Assembly (NCBI RefSeq): GCF_964030845.1 | Contig: NZ_OZ034983.1 | Location: forward strand, 496,001 to 560,000 | Reading direction: 5' to 3' | DNA: 64,000 nucleotides | Source of the DNA: Candidatus Fukatsuia endosymbiont of Tuberolachnus salignus | GTDB lineage: Bacteria > Pseudomonadota > Gammaproteobacteria > Enterobacterales > Enterobacteriaceae | Shown: positions 36,580 through 46,075 of the stretch, in pieces | How the letters are laid out: each line of letters opens with the position of its first letter | How positions within the stretch are numbered: the stretch's first letter is position 1 | The notes under the pieces: model-generated | Databases searched by the model: none | Seen by the model: the letters and a program-made list of their open reading frames with translations, nothing else | Told to the model about the DNA's origin: nothing | Position numbers and translations under genes: made by a program

Positions 36580-36630
36580 TAAAAATAGAAAAGAGAGTCT
36601 CTCTCGTGGAGACTATTCCATTTTATTTTT
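36580..36630 (+). terminator. Probable terminator after HTH gene (right arm)
   Basis: AGTCTC and GAGACT stem within a longer A-rich/T-rich arm, then ttttattttt. The same sequence follows the gene at 48420. Confidence 0.5.
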
Positions 36631-36719
36631 CTAATTAGACTTTCGCACTGACTAAGTAATTTACCCTCTCCTAAATGGGCGTCATCCACAATGAAAGGGG
36701 CTGAATGGAGTTAGGACAG

Positions 36720-37405
36720 ATGATGAAAAAAATAGCAAAGGTCTCAAGTTCATTGCCTCTGACATCAATGATGGAAAACAGTCAAGATGTTTGGGGAATA
36801 AAAGACAGTGACTCACGCTTTATTTATACCAATCGTGCTTTTTTTGACTTTTTAAATTTGCCACAAGGATTTGATGTAATAGGACGACGTGATGATGAAC
36901 TTCCTACGTGTATTGCAGAATTTGCTTTAATAATTCAAAAACTGGAAAGAGAGGTTATAAAAAGCGGACAGAAAATTACCCTCATTAAAACGCATTTCTT
37001 TGGTCGTGAGCAGAAACTGCAACCTTATTTATACGAAACCTTTCCGTTGCATAATAAAGAAAGAAATGCATCGGCACCGTTTTTTATGGCAGAAAATTGG
37101 CTATTATTTCACTGCCACACTACGTGGATAAGCTGACTGCCACGCTATTATTGGAACCGCCCTCGAATCTCTTCACACAATCTGAACTGAGGATAGTCTT
37201 TTATTTATTACGCACGATGAGTGCCAAGGAAATAGGTAAAAAATTGGCACGTTCTCATCGCACAATAGAAAATAGAATTCGTATTCTATACCAAAAAGCG
37301 AAAGTGCATTCATTGCTGGACTTTAAACATTTTTGTCATCAAACCGGCTTTGACCGCACTGTTCCCCACGCGTTTATACGCCCCGGGATACAGTTTATTG
37401 AGTAG
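36720..37405 (+). pseudogene. PAS-LuxR regulator, frameshifted (right arm)
   Basis: Equivalent to 25440-26123 and 48840-49526. After FPLHNK a small indel in the A-rich stretch near 37057-37070 shifts the frame; the upstream part ends at 37134 and the HTH part is found in the other frame from 37097. Both halves are otherwise well kept, including MSAKEIGKKLARSHRTIENR, so the damage is recent or a sequencing error. Confidence 0.8.
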
Positions 37406-37416
37406 GAGGTTTTCTT

Positions 37417-37524
37417 ATGAGCAACAGACAGAGCAGAGCGAGAAAACGAGCGTTAAAAGATAAGGTCTTGGAAGCTAAGCGAAATGAAAAAAAATTGGTT
37501 TACTCGATTAAGAAGTTGGTTTAA
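37417..37524 (+). pseudogene. Small basic protein gene, frameshifted (right arm)
   Basis: Same 35-codon reading and same 2-base loss in the A-run as in the left arm. Compare the intact gene at 49538. Confidence 0.6.
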
Positions 37525-37662
37525 AAAGAGAAAAAAGCCTACACATCGATTGCCATAAAACCATTTTATTGCTTCTTCGAAAAATAATGCGTTTAGCGAA
37601 GGGCTTCGTCTTATCAATACAAGTGGAGTACTTACATATTATCTCTAAAAAAAGGAAGCGTT

Positions 37663-37860
37663 ATGTTACAAGACGTGATGAAAGAACCGTCAGAGATGAT
37701 TTATATTGGCGCGATACTCCACCAAGCACTTGAAACCTTTGCCGCGTCTGTCAGCGCTCATTGTGGATACAGAATCACTGCAGCTCATTTTGCTCAATAC
37801 CTTATCGACCATTATGGTGAAATAGCCAAAGACACGATTATTGCCACATTGAAAAATTGA
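37663..37860 (+). CDS. Small phage protein of unknown function (right arm)
   Basis: 65 residues, one substitution from the left-arm copy (Ala for Glu at position 22). Ribosome site aaaggaagc before the ATG. Followed by a strong terminator. Confidence 0.65.
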   Translation: MLQDVMKEPSEMIYIGAILHQALETFAASVSAHCGYRITAAHFAQYLIDHYGEIAKDTIIATLKN

Positions 37861-37885
37861 AAATGGATTTTATTACAGAATAAAT

Positions 37886-37917
37886 AAAATAGCCTTCTTC
37901 ATCAAGGCTATTTTTAT
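37886..37917 (+). terminator. Rho-independent terminator (right arm)
   Basis: AAATAGCCTT, loop, AAGGCTATTTTT; the mirror image of 24929-24961. Confidence 0.85.
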
Positions 37918-38146
37918 TGGATAAATTTTATATGATTGCCTCATTATTCGACCTATAAAGAGAAGACCCTATTTTAATACTACCCCCTCATAACAATGAA
38001 AGACGCTATTATTTATTGATATTGATTATTCCTCTCATTATTTTTTATTCTTAAAATAAAGTTATTCACATGACCCTCTATAACTCTTCCGTCTACAACA
38101 CGGACGAGGTCATGACGTTTTTAACGTTGATAAGGAAAGCACTGCG

Positions 38147-38377
38147 ATGGAAATCAGCCTCAAGCAATGGAATCAAAATCAGCCTCGCCCACGTTGCATG
38201 GAACAAGTACGTCGATGGGTCCGCTCTGGTGCCATCCAACCGCCACCACGGCTCGATGGCAGAGAATACCTTGTTAACGCTAATGCCGTGAAGATCGACC
38301 CCACAACCCCCGCCAGTTACGCCGGAAAGCGCTTAATGGAGAGACTGTATCATGGCACGCAAAAGAAAGCCGGCTAA
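38147..38377 (+). CDS. xis: Lambda-type excisionase (right arm)
   Basis: 76 residues, differing from the left copy only near residues 36-48 (RLDGREYLVNANAVKID). It keeps the Xis pattern VRRWVRSGAIQPPP and overlaps int by 26 bases. Confidence 0.88.
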   Translation: MEISLKQWNQNQPRPRCMEQVRRWVRSGAIQPPPRLDGREYLVNANAVKIDPTTPASYAGKRLMERLYHGTQKKAG

Positions 38378-39416
38378 CCGAGACCTGCCCCCCAATCTGT
38401 ATGTCCGCAATAACGGCTACTATTGCTACCGAGACCCCCGCACAGGTAAGGAATACGGCCTAGGGAGCGTGAAACGTATCGCAATCAACGAAGCGATTGC
38501 CATGAATATGCAGATTTTTGACCAACGCTACAATTTGGTAGACAGAATTAACGAGGTGAATACGCTGTCGGTGACAGAATGGATAGCCAGATTTAAAGAA
38601 AAATTGCATCAACGTGGCCTTCGTTCTAAAACACTCACAGACTACCAATCAAGATTAACGGCCATCACCCAGGCTTTTCCTGATAGTACATTGAACACCC
38701 TTACCACCAAAGACATTGCTAAATTTTTAAAGAGTTACAGCGAACAAGGCAAAACCGCCAGTGCAAAATTAATTCGCAGCTTGTTGATCGATATGTTTAA
38801 TGAAGCCATTGCAGAAGGGCATTTGGCAACCAATCCGGCTACAGCGACGAAGAAGCCTCGCGTACAGATACAGCGAGAACGTTTATCACTGGAAGAGTTT
38901 CTTGTGATAAGAGAAGCGGCAAACAAACGGCAGCCGTTGATAGGTTTAAGCATGGATTTGGCCTTACTGACAGGTCAGCGGGTGGGGGATATCCAACGGA
39001 TGAAATGGCAAGATGTTCATGATGGGAAATGGTGGGTAGAGCAACAGAAGACAGGGATGAAATTGGCGATACCTTTAACCTTGAATCTGGAGGTGATTGA
39101 CAAGAACCTTGAAGGTGTTCTTGCGGATTGTCGGCAACAAATAAGGGGTGAAAATTATGTCTTTGCGGGAAGGAATAAAACCCGCTTCAGTCAGAGATCG
39201 CTATCGACAGGTTTTGCCGATTCAAGAGAGAAATCAGGCTTGAAATGGCAGGGCACACCGCCTTCATTTCACGAGATTAGAAGTTTATCCGCGCGGCTGC
39301 ACAGTGAAGCCAGAGGTAACGATTTTGCACAAAAATTACTGGGACACAAATCTTCTGCCATGACGGATAAATACCGTGATAGCCGAGGAAGTGAGTGGGA
39401 CGAAATTCGATACTAA
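38352..39416 (+). CDS. int: Lambda-type tyrosine integrase (right arm)
   Basis: 354 residues. The first about 55 residues and the last about 60 are nearly the same as in the left-arm integrase. The middle (core-binding and early catalytic domain) differs at many positions, for example GLRSKTLTDYQSRL. Catalytic residues are intact: LTGQRVGD, HEIRSLSAR, LLGHKS, KYRDSRGSEW. So both arms could supply an active integrase with possibly similar site recognition. Confidence 0.93.
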   Translation: MARKRKPANRDLPPNLYVRNNGYYCYRDPRTGKEYGLGSVKRIAINEAIAMNMQIFDQRYNLVDRINEVNTLSVTEWIARFKEKLHQRGLRSKTLTDYQSRLTAITQAFPDSTLNTLTTKDIAKFLKSYSEQGKTASAKLIRSLLIDMFNEAIAEGHLATNPATATKKPRVQIQRERLSLEEFLVIREAANKRQPLIGLSMDLALLTGQRVGDIQRMKWQDVHDGKWWVEQQKTGMKLAIPLTLNLEVIDKNLEGVLADCRQQIRGENYVFAGRNKTRFSQRSLSTGFADSREKSGLKWQGTPPSFHEIRSLSARLHSEARGNDFAQKLLGHKSSAMTDKYRDSRGSEWDEIRY

Positions 39417-39473
39417 TTATTACCTTTTGGGCTACCAAGTAAGGTGTTAGGATGCGAGCCGCATCTATGTATT

Positions 39474-39540
39474 TTGACCTAATTTCGATCGATTGTGACT
39501 TTTTGTTTTTAATTTATTGATTTATATGATAAATAAAATA
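39474..39540 (+). repeat. Right terminal repeat of the palindrome, att-like
   Basis: Inverse counterpart of 23307-23375, starting about 57 bases after the integrase stop. It contains the palindrome tcgatcga. Homology ends at 39540; beyond it the sequence is unrelated AT-rich DNA. Confidence 0.6.
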
Positions 39541-39705
39541 CTCGCACTATGAGGAGTTAAGTCACACTAAGATAAAATAATCAATAAAAAACAAATAGAT
39601 AAAATATTTCTGCTTATATAATAGGCAACAAAACACGACAAAACACAACTTTTCAGTCACTATTTATCAATATGTTGCCTCTTCATTTCGACCTGTTCTT
39701 CTATG

Positions 39706-41400
39706 CTAAAAGTTCTGTACAAATTGACCATTCTGAATGGATAGCATGTCGGCTAAATATTTTCGATCAGGTGATTCATCTGCAGCTTTAGCAGGGTTTG
39801 TTAAAAATTTTTTAACATGCTCACGAAATTCAAGTTGTACATAATGATCGATCCAATCCGAAATAATATCTTGGTTTTTATAATTCATTATTCCATGATG
39901 GTTCCATTTCTCTCCAACGTTACTAGGTGATGGACTACGAAAAACACGATCTCCTGTAGTAGATTGCATCATACATATAAGAATAGCATATTCGTCCGCT
40001 ACTCTTAGATAGTGATAATTACTATCATGCATTTCTTCACTGTTTGGGTCAACTCGCTCAGTACAATAAGAATATACTTGAACAGTAACATATCTGTTAG
40101 TGTGTCCTATTTTTTTGTGCTTTTCTCCTTTTCTAACCCTATTTTGTACATCAATCATTCTAACTTCTTCACTTTTTTCATCATAGGTCAAATTTCCAAG
40201 TTTAATATCTGTTATATAAATACCGTTGGTATGCAATTTTTTTAATTCGAATAACACATTCGTAAAACTCATAATACCAATAATAATTTTATCATCGAAT
40301 ATTAATCTATATAAGTTATCACCTGCATTACGCATAATTATCAAACCATGATCTACCACTAAACCATCTATTATGGCATTTAGCTCTGATAACTCGTTAT
40401 AATATTTATTATTCTCATGTTTGAATTCGTTAAAATGACCAAGGTCAGAAGAATTATCAGGAAGGTTATCTTGAGATTCTAAGTTAGGGATTAACGTCAC
40501 AAATCGGTGATCCATTTTTTTTACCTGTTTAGACTTTCCTGTTAATTTACTTTCTGGCTCTGTACCTGGTGCATAAATAACACTCTTACAATACTTTTTC
40601 TCCACATCATAATAATATATTATACCCTCATGTTTAAGATAAGTACCGGCATATACTAATTTCACAAATTCCTTCATAGTATTGATAGCATGATTTTTTA
40701 TTTCTACTAATCTTTTTCCATACGGGATGAAATAATTTCTAATTTTTTCATCCATTATTTTTTTGATTGGTATTATTAATTCTTCTGTATCTAGCATAGT
40801 TTGATTAAAGCCTAAAAGACTATTTTGGATAAATTGACTAGAATGCTCTGAGATAGACTCAGTATGAATAGACACTCCAGAAATGGAAAACACCATTTTA
40901 CCCTCTCTTACAGAGACCATAAATTTATCTTTTTTATTATGAGGAGCTAAATCTCTTATTTGAGAAAAAATCATTACATTACATATATTTCTAAACGTTA
41001 CTATTTTAAATTTATTTTCATTTTTTTTATGTAGCTTATTATATAATAAATTAAATTCTTCTAATTTATTAGCATCTTTTATAAGATATGAATCAGAATT
41101 TGGGATGGATAAATTATGTTCTAAAAAAATATTTAGTATTATGGCATGAGAAGTATTATCAATAACCTGACTGAAAATAGATTTTCCATTGATATAGAAT
41201 ATTATTCCTCCATGATTATTTAGAAAAACTGTACATTTGTCTTTTTTATCATTTGTAGCCATATTGATCATAGCTGAAAAAATTATTAATTTTTCGATAC
41301 TATCGTCTTCTCTCCCCTCCGAATTTTTATGTAATTTATCATATAATTGCTCAAGTTTCGCTTTTCCGCTTTCATATTCCAAATAAATCAAAAAAATCAA
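39706..41400 (-). CDS. Kinase-like effector protein, AT-rich, 5' end probably frameshifted
   Basis: 564 residues in strikingly AT-rich DNA. At about residues 385-420 is LHTNGIYITDIKLGNLTYDE followed by VRMIDVQN. This fits the kinase catalytic loop (D-x-K-x-x-N) and the metal-binding Asp, as in bacterial effector kinases such as YpkA. The usual HRD His is replaced. The N-terminal part is a tandem repeat of about 105 residues: LYDKLHKN and KKDKCTVFL in the first unit, LYNKLHKK and KKDKFMVSV in the second. The apparent start (TTG, MIFLIYLEYES) is poor; a better start lies in another frame at 41500 (next entry). A type III effector role is inference. Base composition points to horizontal gain. 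Confidence 0.6.
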   Translation of the reverse strand: MIFLIYLEYESGKAKLEQLYDKLHKNSEGREDDSIEKLIIFSAMINMATNDKKDKCTVFLNNHGGIIFYINGKSIFSQVIDNTSHAIILNIFLEHNLSIPNSDSYLIKDANKLEEFNLLYNKLHKKNENKFKIVTFRNICNVMIFSQIRDLAPHNKKDKFMVSVREGKMVFSISGVSIHTESISEHSSQFIQNSLLGFNQTMLDTEELIIPIKKIMDEKIRNYFIPYGKRLVEIKNHAINTMKEFVKLVYAGTYLKHEGIIYYYDVEKKYCKSVIYAPGTEPESKLTGKSKQVKKMDHRFVTLIPNLESQDNLPDNSSDLGHFNEFKHENNKYYNELSELNAIIDGLVVDHGLIIMRNAGDNLYRLIFDDKIIIGIMSFTNVLFELKKLHTNGIYITDIKLGNLTYDEKSEEVRMIDVQNRVRKGEKHKKIGHTNRYVTVQVYSYCTERVDPNSEEMHDSNYHYLRVADEYAILICMMQSTTGDRVFRSPSPSNVGEKWNHHGIMNYKNQDIISDWIDHYVQLEFREHVKKFLTNPAKAADESPDRKYLADMLSIQNGQFVQNF

Positions 41401-41500
41401 AAAGAAAATTCATATGCATAGCTTTTTCTGTATTGCCACTCAGACTACCCTCTAGTCCTTCATAGCTTACTTCTACAAATGTACTTCTACTCCTAATCAT
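41372..41500 (-). pseudogene. Probable true N-terminus of the kinase-like gene, out of frame
   Basis: 42 codons from the ATG at 41500 (MIRSRSTFVEVSYEGLEGS), with taggag upstream as ribosome site candidate, running to a TGA at 41372. It overlaps the start of the kinase-like ORF. A T7 run at about 41388-41394 is where one base would join the frames. The Ser/Thr-rich polar start would suit a type III secretion signal. Confidence 0.45.
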
Positions 41501-41778
41501 GTCTGCCTTCTATTAAACTATTTGTCACAAAAACCATCTCATTATTAATTAGACTCTTCTTGAAAAAATTATCTTCTAATAAAATGTATTTTATTTATAG
41601 TAAATTTTTTTCATTTTGCAGTACAATGAGCCCATCCCATTCATCAAGGCAGGATTATACTCATTAATTAACCAATTTAAGGTTGTAAAATATTCAATTT
41701 CTTTATGTTAATTGAACTTGTGAGGAGTCTTAATCTGTAAAATGCTTGAATACAAACCTTATTGATTATAAATAATAT
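41501..41778. other. AT-rich intergenic DNA next to the intron 3' end
   Basis: About 280 bases, very AT-rich, no gene. A promoter for the kinase-like gene on the - strand is likely here, but no single box stands out. It abuts the second intron copy exactly at 41779. Confidence 0.4.
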
Positions 41779-41826
41779 GTAGAGTAGGTCTCTGGTTTGA
41801 CATCATCTCCCCAGCGACCTCTCGTC

Positions 41827-41860
41827 AAACCGTGCTTGCAGTTTTCCCGCACACGGCTTT
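41827..41860 (-). ncRNA. Group II intron domain V (copy 2, left)
   Basis: Domain V hairpin, consensus form of the stem (the base altered in copy 1 left is normal here). Confidence 0.75.
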
Positions 41861-41883
41861 CCGACTGTCTTCTTTCCACAGCG

Positions 41884-42543
41884 TTACGACGGCACAGGTC
41901 GGGCATACCGACTCCCTTCATCTCCGGTTACGGACAGGCTGTACAGCTTAAACAGCCCGTGGTAATCGTAGAACCAGGACGGCGGGTGGTCCCTCCACCC
42001 CTTACCCCGTTTCTTGTGCTTCTTCCTCAACATGATGCAGAGTGTCCATATCGTGTAATTCGCTATGCTCAAGAAATGCTTCCTTGAATTACCTGTCTTG
42101 AAGTAATTCCCCCATCCGCGAAGAATCGGGTTTACCTTTTCTTTCACCAATGTGGGCCAATCCCAGTGCTGCCCTTTTCGGACAACATCACGGATTTTCT
42201 GCTTAACAGACTTCATAGCCTTGGGAGTCGGATAGTAAAAGGTCTTCAACTCGCCCGTCACTTTCGATGGTTGAACTGCGAACCTGTGACCTAGAAAGTC
42301 AAACGGCTCTTTCATGGCATTAACTATCCGCGTTTTCTTGGCATTAAGCGTCAACCCAAGTCGGTCTAAGACTTTCTTGGCCTGATCCAGATAAAACTCC
42401 GGGCGCTTGCTGCACAAAATCACAAAATCGTCGGCATATCGCACGATATGAGCATCATGCGGACGTTTACCGAACGCCTTTTTCTCCCACGTCGAATCAA
42501 GCCAGTGCAGGTAGAGATTAGCGAGCAAGGGAGAAATTACTCC
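41884..42543 (-). pseudogene. Group II intron RT/maturase, C-terminal part (copy 2, left)
   Basis: Same content as 29876-30535: RT active-site block RYADDFVIL and the maturase domain, no N-terminal RT blocks. Confidence 0.85.
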
Positions 42544-44531
42544 GCAAACAATAGTGCAAACTTTCGCGTAAGCTGGGGCCTGCGTTTTCACCGGCGCTGC
42601 CTCAAGTCTGGTCATCCGGATGGGAGCATCACTGAGTTTTCCCTCGTTATTGAGACTGATAACGGCACACGGAGTGACCCTCAGCAATGAAACCGAAGCC
42701 ATTTTCACAACACGTACGTATCACTTTCGAGCCCAGCCGGTTTTCTGACGACCAGCTGACGGATGTTTATGAACAGCTGACTCCCGTTAACCACCACGTG
42801 CTTACCCCTCACGACCAGGCCCAGGCCAAACCTCACCGGGCTCCTGCCCGCTCAACCGCTAGACGGAGCAAAATGTTATGAACAAGGCACTGGTCGCACT
42901 CTACGCCCGCGTTTCTTCCGGGCAACAGGTAAAAAATGGCACCATCGGCAGTCAGCTTGCAGCAATCAAGGACCGCATCCGTGAGGACGGCCACGTGTTG
43001 CCTGACGCCATGCTCTTTATCGATGATGGTGTCAGCGGTGCTACACTTATCCGCCCGCAACTAGAGCGCCTGAGGGACTACGCGGCGGCAGGCGATATTG
43101 AATGCCTGTACATCCTGTCGCCCGACAGGCTAGCCCGTAAATACGCCTATCAGGCTCTGCTGATGGAAGAGTTCAGCGCCTGCGGCGTGGAGGTTATCTT
43201 TATCTGTCACACCCCCGGCGACACGCTGGAAGACATGATGCTTCTGCAGATGCAGGGGATGTTTGCTGAATATGAGCGGGCAAAGATTATGGAGCGCAAC
43301 CGGCGTGGTAAGCTTCACGGTGCACGCTGTGGTAATGTCGGTGTCCTTTCCGGTGCACCTTACGGTTATCGGTATATCCGCAGGCAGCCGGACGGGACAC
43401 CCGCACAGTATATTGTCAACCTTCATGAAGCCTCCGTGGTCAGGAAGATATTTAGTTGGGCTGGCATAGAGCGCCTGAGTCTAGGCGGTGTGGTCAGACG
43501 TCTGGCTGAGAAAGGCATAGAAAGCGCCACCGGCAAACCCGGCTGGGACCGCAGTACGGTATGGGGCATGTTAAAGAACCCCGCTTACAAAGGACTTGCT
43601 GTGTTCGGAAAAACGAAAAACTGCGCCCCCCGTCCCCGGGTGAGAGCAGCGCGCAACAGTGCAGATATCCTCAAGAACGGTTATTCAGTAATACGAAGTA
43701 AGCCGGATGACGGCATCGGGATCCCTGTGCCTGCCATCATCAACAGCGCTCTTTTCTTGACGGTCAACGAACAGCTGGAAGAAAACCGCCGACATGCACG
43801 ACAGGGGCGCCGGGGAGCCGCTTATCTCTTACAGGGGCTGACTGTGTGCGGCCACTGTCGCTATGCGTATTATGGCAAAAAAGTCAGTAAATCTGCGGCA
43901 AAAGGGGGGGCGCAGTATTCTTATTACCACTGTACTGGGACGGATGCTTACCGCTTTGGGGGCATTCGGGTGTGTGACAATAAACAGGTCAGGACATCCA
44001 TGCTGGATGAAACGGTCTGGGCACAGGTCATTGCGCTGCTGTCTGAGCCGGAACGGCTGAAAAAAGAATATGAGCAGCGTCTAACGCAGGCGTCAGAGCA
44101 CAGTGGACAGACCGCAGATGCTGAGCGTCTGAAAAAGCAAGAAAATCAGCTAAACGTGGGGCGGTCCCGATTGATTGATAGTTTTGCCGAAGGGCTGATT
44201 GGCAAAACAGACTTTGAACCACGGATCAGAGTGATGACGCTCAGGCTGGCGGAACTTGCGCGCCAGAGAGTGAAGGTGAAACAGGCCACAGAGAACCAGC
44301 ATGAGTTGCTGCTACTGGTTAACCGGGTGGAGGATTTTGCTGCTGCGGTCACGGAACGCCTGAGTACGGACGATTTTCTGATGAAGCGAGAAATTCTGCG
44401 TGCGCTGGTGAAACGGATAGAAATTTATCGTGATGAAATTGTGGTGGTTTTTCGGGTGAATCCCGGGAATGATACCAGCCTGGAAGCAGGATCAGACAAA
44501 ACATATGGCAGAAGTTTGCCAGATTGTTTGC
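42544..44531. mobile_element. Large serine recombinase cassette (copy 2)
   Basis: Same 1988-base cassette as 30536-32523, offset by exactly 12008 bases, with the same terminal inverted repeats. The protein-coding content is identical. Confidence 0.65.
42687..42881 (+). CDS. Small gene coupled to serine recombinase (copy 2)
   Basis: Identical to the 64-residue gene at 30679; stop and start overlap with the recombinase gene. Confidence 0.6.
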   Translation: MKPKPFSQHVRITFEPSRFSDDQLTDVYEQLTPVNHHVLTPHDQAQAKPHRAPARSTARRSKML

Positions 44532-44557
44532 GGAGTAAGTTCTCCCTTGCTCGCTAA
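42878..44557 (+). CDS. Large serine recombinase (copy 2)
   Basis: 559 residues, identical to the protein at 30870. Catalytic Ser in YARVSSGQQ, zinc ribbon CGHC and coiled coil are all present. Two identical active-looking copies in the same orientation 12 kb apart could act on each other's ends. Confidence 0.92.
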   Translation: MNKALVALYARVSSGQQVKNGTIGSQLAAIKDRIREDGHVLPDAMLFIDDGVSGATLIRPQLERLRDYAAAGDIECLYILSPDRLARKYAYQALLMEEFSACGVEVIFICHTPGDTLEDMMLLQMQGMFAEYERAKIMERNRRGKLHGARCGNVGVLSGAPYGYRYIRRQPDGTPAQYIVNLHEASVVRKIFSWAGIERLSLGGVVRRLAEKGIESATGKPGWDRSTVWGMLKNPAYKGLAVFGKTKNCAPRPRVRAARNSADILKNGYSVIRSKPDDGIGIPVPAIINSALFLTVNEQLEENRRHARQGRRGAAYLLQGLTVCGHCRYAYYGKKVSKSAAKGGAQYSYYHCTGTDAYRFGGIRVCDNKQVRTSMLDETVWAQVIALLSEPERLKKEYEQRLTQASEHSGQTADAERLKKQENQLNVGRSRLIDSFAEGLIGKTDFEPRIRVMTLRLAELARQRVKVKQATENQHELLLLVNRVEDFAAAVTERLSTDDFLMKREILRALVKRIEIYRDEIVVVFRVNPGNDTSLEAGSDKTYGRSLPDCLRSKFSLAR

Positions 44558-45191
44558 TCTCTACCTGCACTGGCTTGATTCGACGTGGGAGAAAAAGGCG
44601 TTCGGTAAACGTCCGCATGATGCTCATATCGTGCGATATGCCGACGATTTTGTGATTTTGTGCAGCAAGCGCCCGGAGTTTTATCTGGATCAGGCCAAGA
44701 AAGTCTTAGACCGACTTGGGTTGACGCTTAATGCCAAGAAAACGCGGATAGTTAATGCCATGAAAGAGCCGTTTGACTTTCTAGGTCACAGGTTCGCAGT
44801 TCAACCATCGAAAGTGACGGGCGAGTTGAAGACCTTTTACTATCCGACTCCCAAGGCTATGAAGTCTGTTAAGCAGAAAATCCGTGATGTTGTCCGAAAA
44901 GGGCAGCACTGGGATTGGCCCACATTGGTGAAAGAAAAGGTAAACCCGATTCTTCGCGGATGGGGGAATTACTTCAAGACAGGTAATTCAAGGAAGCATT
45001 TCTTGAGCATAGCGAATTACACGATATGGACACTCTGCATCATGTTGCGGAAGAAGCACAAGAAACGGGGTAAGGGGTGGAGGGACCACCCGCCGTCCTG
45101 GTTCTACGATTACCACGGGCTGTTTAAGCTGTACAGCCTGTCCATAACCGGAGATGAAGGGAGTCGGTATGCCCGACCTGTGCCGTCGTAA
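44532..45191 (+). pseudogene. Group II intron RT/maturase, C-terminal part (copy 2, right)
   Basis: Same content as 32524-33183, with the same Ser substitution at the breakpoint. Confidence 0.85.
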
Positions 45192-45214
45192 CGCTGTGGA
45201 AAGAAGACAGTCGG

Positions 45215-45248
45215 AAAGCCGTGTGCGGGAAAACTGCAAGCACGGTTT
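45215..45248 (+). ncRNA. Group II intron domain V (copy 2, right)
   Basis: 34-base hairpin identical to 33207-33240. Confidence 0.75.
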
Positions 45249-45343
45249 GACGAGAGGTCGCTGGGGAGATGATGTCAAACCAGAGACCTACTCTACGAGG
45301 GGTTCTCCGTTTTGATGACAAGACAATTTATCGAGGTAAAAAA

Positions 45344-45964
45344 ATGGAACAACGAACAGAAGCCTGGTTTGCCGCACGATGTGGCAAAGTGACGGCCAGC
45401 AAATTGGCAGAGGTGATGGCAAAAGTCAAAACAGGCGACGCCGCAACGCGAAAAAAATACAGGGCCGAGCTGATTTGCCAGCGTCTGACGGGGAAACGGG
45501 AAGACACCTTTGTCACGCTCGACATGAAGCACGGGACAGCACTGGAACCCGTCGCGCGTAAGGCTTACCTATTGCGTGAATTTGCAGTAGAGGTCACGGA
45601 AGTGGGGCTCGTCGACCACCCTACCATCAAGGGGTTTGCCGCCAGTCCCGACGGACTGGTTAATGAGGATGGTCTCATCGAAATCAAATGCCCAAAAACC
45701 TGGACACATCTGAAAACGATAAGAACAGGTGAACCAGAAAAAAAATACCGCCTGCAAATGCACGCGCAAATGCTGTGTACGGGGCGAAGATGGTGTGACT
45801 TTGTCAGCTATGACAATCGACTGCCTGACACATTAGCCTACTTCAAAAAGCGCATTCACTTTGATGAGGCACTGGGCAAGGAAATTGAAACAGAAGTGCG
45901 AAAATTTCTGCAGGAACTTGAAGATGAAATCGAACAGATTAAAACGTATGGAAAAGTGGCATGA
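45344..45964 (+). CDS. YqaJ-type / lambda exonuclease-like nuclease (third region)
   Basis: 206 residues. It matches the left-arm protein, not the right-arm one, in the block KAYLLREF and TIKGFAASP. PD-(D/E)XK residues intact. It heads the third lambdoid early region, which runs to the tRNA-Leu gene. Confidence 0.87.
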   Translation: MEQRTEAWFAARCGKVTASKLAEVMAKVKTGDAATRKKYRAELICQRLTGKREDTFVTLDMKHGTALEPVARKAYLLREFAVEVTEVGLVDHPTIKGFAASPDGLVNEDGLIEIKCPKTWTHLKTIRTGEPEKKYRLQMHAQMLCTGRRWCDFVSYDNRLPDTLAYFKKRIHFDEALGKEIETEVRKFLQELEDEIEQIKTYGKVA

Positions 45965-46050
45965 AGATAACGCCACTGAAAAAAAGTGATCGTTTAGCGG
46001 ATGAAATACGCGTAGAGTTGCCTGTCGATAATATCGACGCCACATTGTAG
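45961..46050 (+). CDS. 29-residue ORF overlapping the nuclease stop (third region)
   Basis: Begins in the ATGA overlap, MKITPLKKSDRLADEIRVEL, and ends at 46050. It differs from the arm versions after residue 8 owing to one extra A. The charged sequence looks more protein-like than the arm versions. Function unknown. Confidence 0.45.
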   Translation: MKITPLKKSDRLADEIRVELPVDNIDATL

Positions 46051-46075
46051 AGAATAATCACAGGGAGATTGCGCC

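Larger units (their letters stand above)
41779..42543 (-). mobile_element. Group II intron, 3' half only (copy 2, left)
   Basis: Same as 29771-30535 with three or so base changes. The 3' exon junction is new: here the intron ends at tactctac next to AT-rich DNA, not next to a YqaJ gene. Confidence 0.8.
44532..45296 (+). mobile_element. Group II intron, 3' half only (copy 2, right)
   Basis: Same as 32524-33288; ends at tactctac 47 bases before the YqaJ ATG at 45344. Confidence 0.8.
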
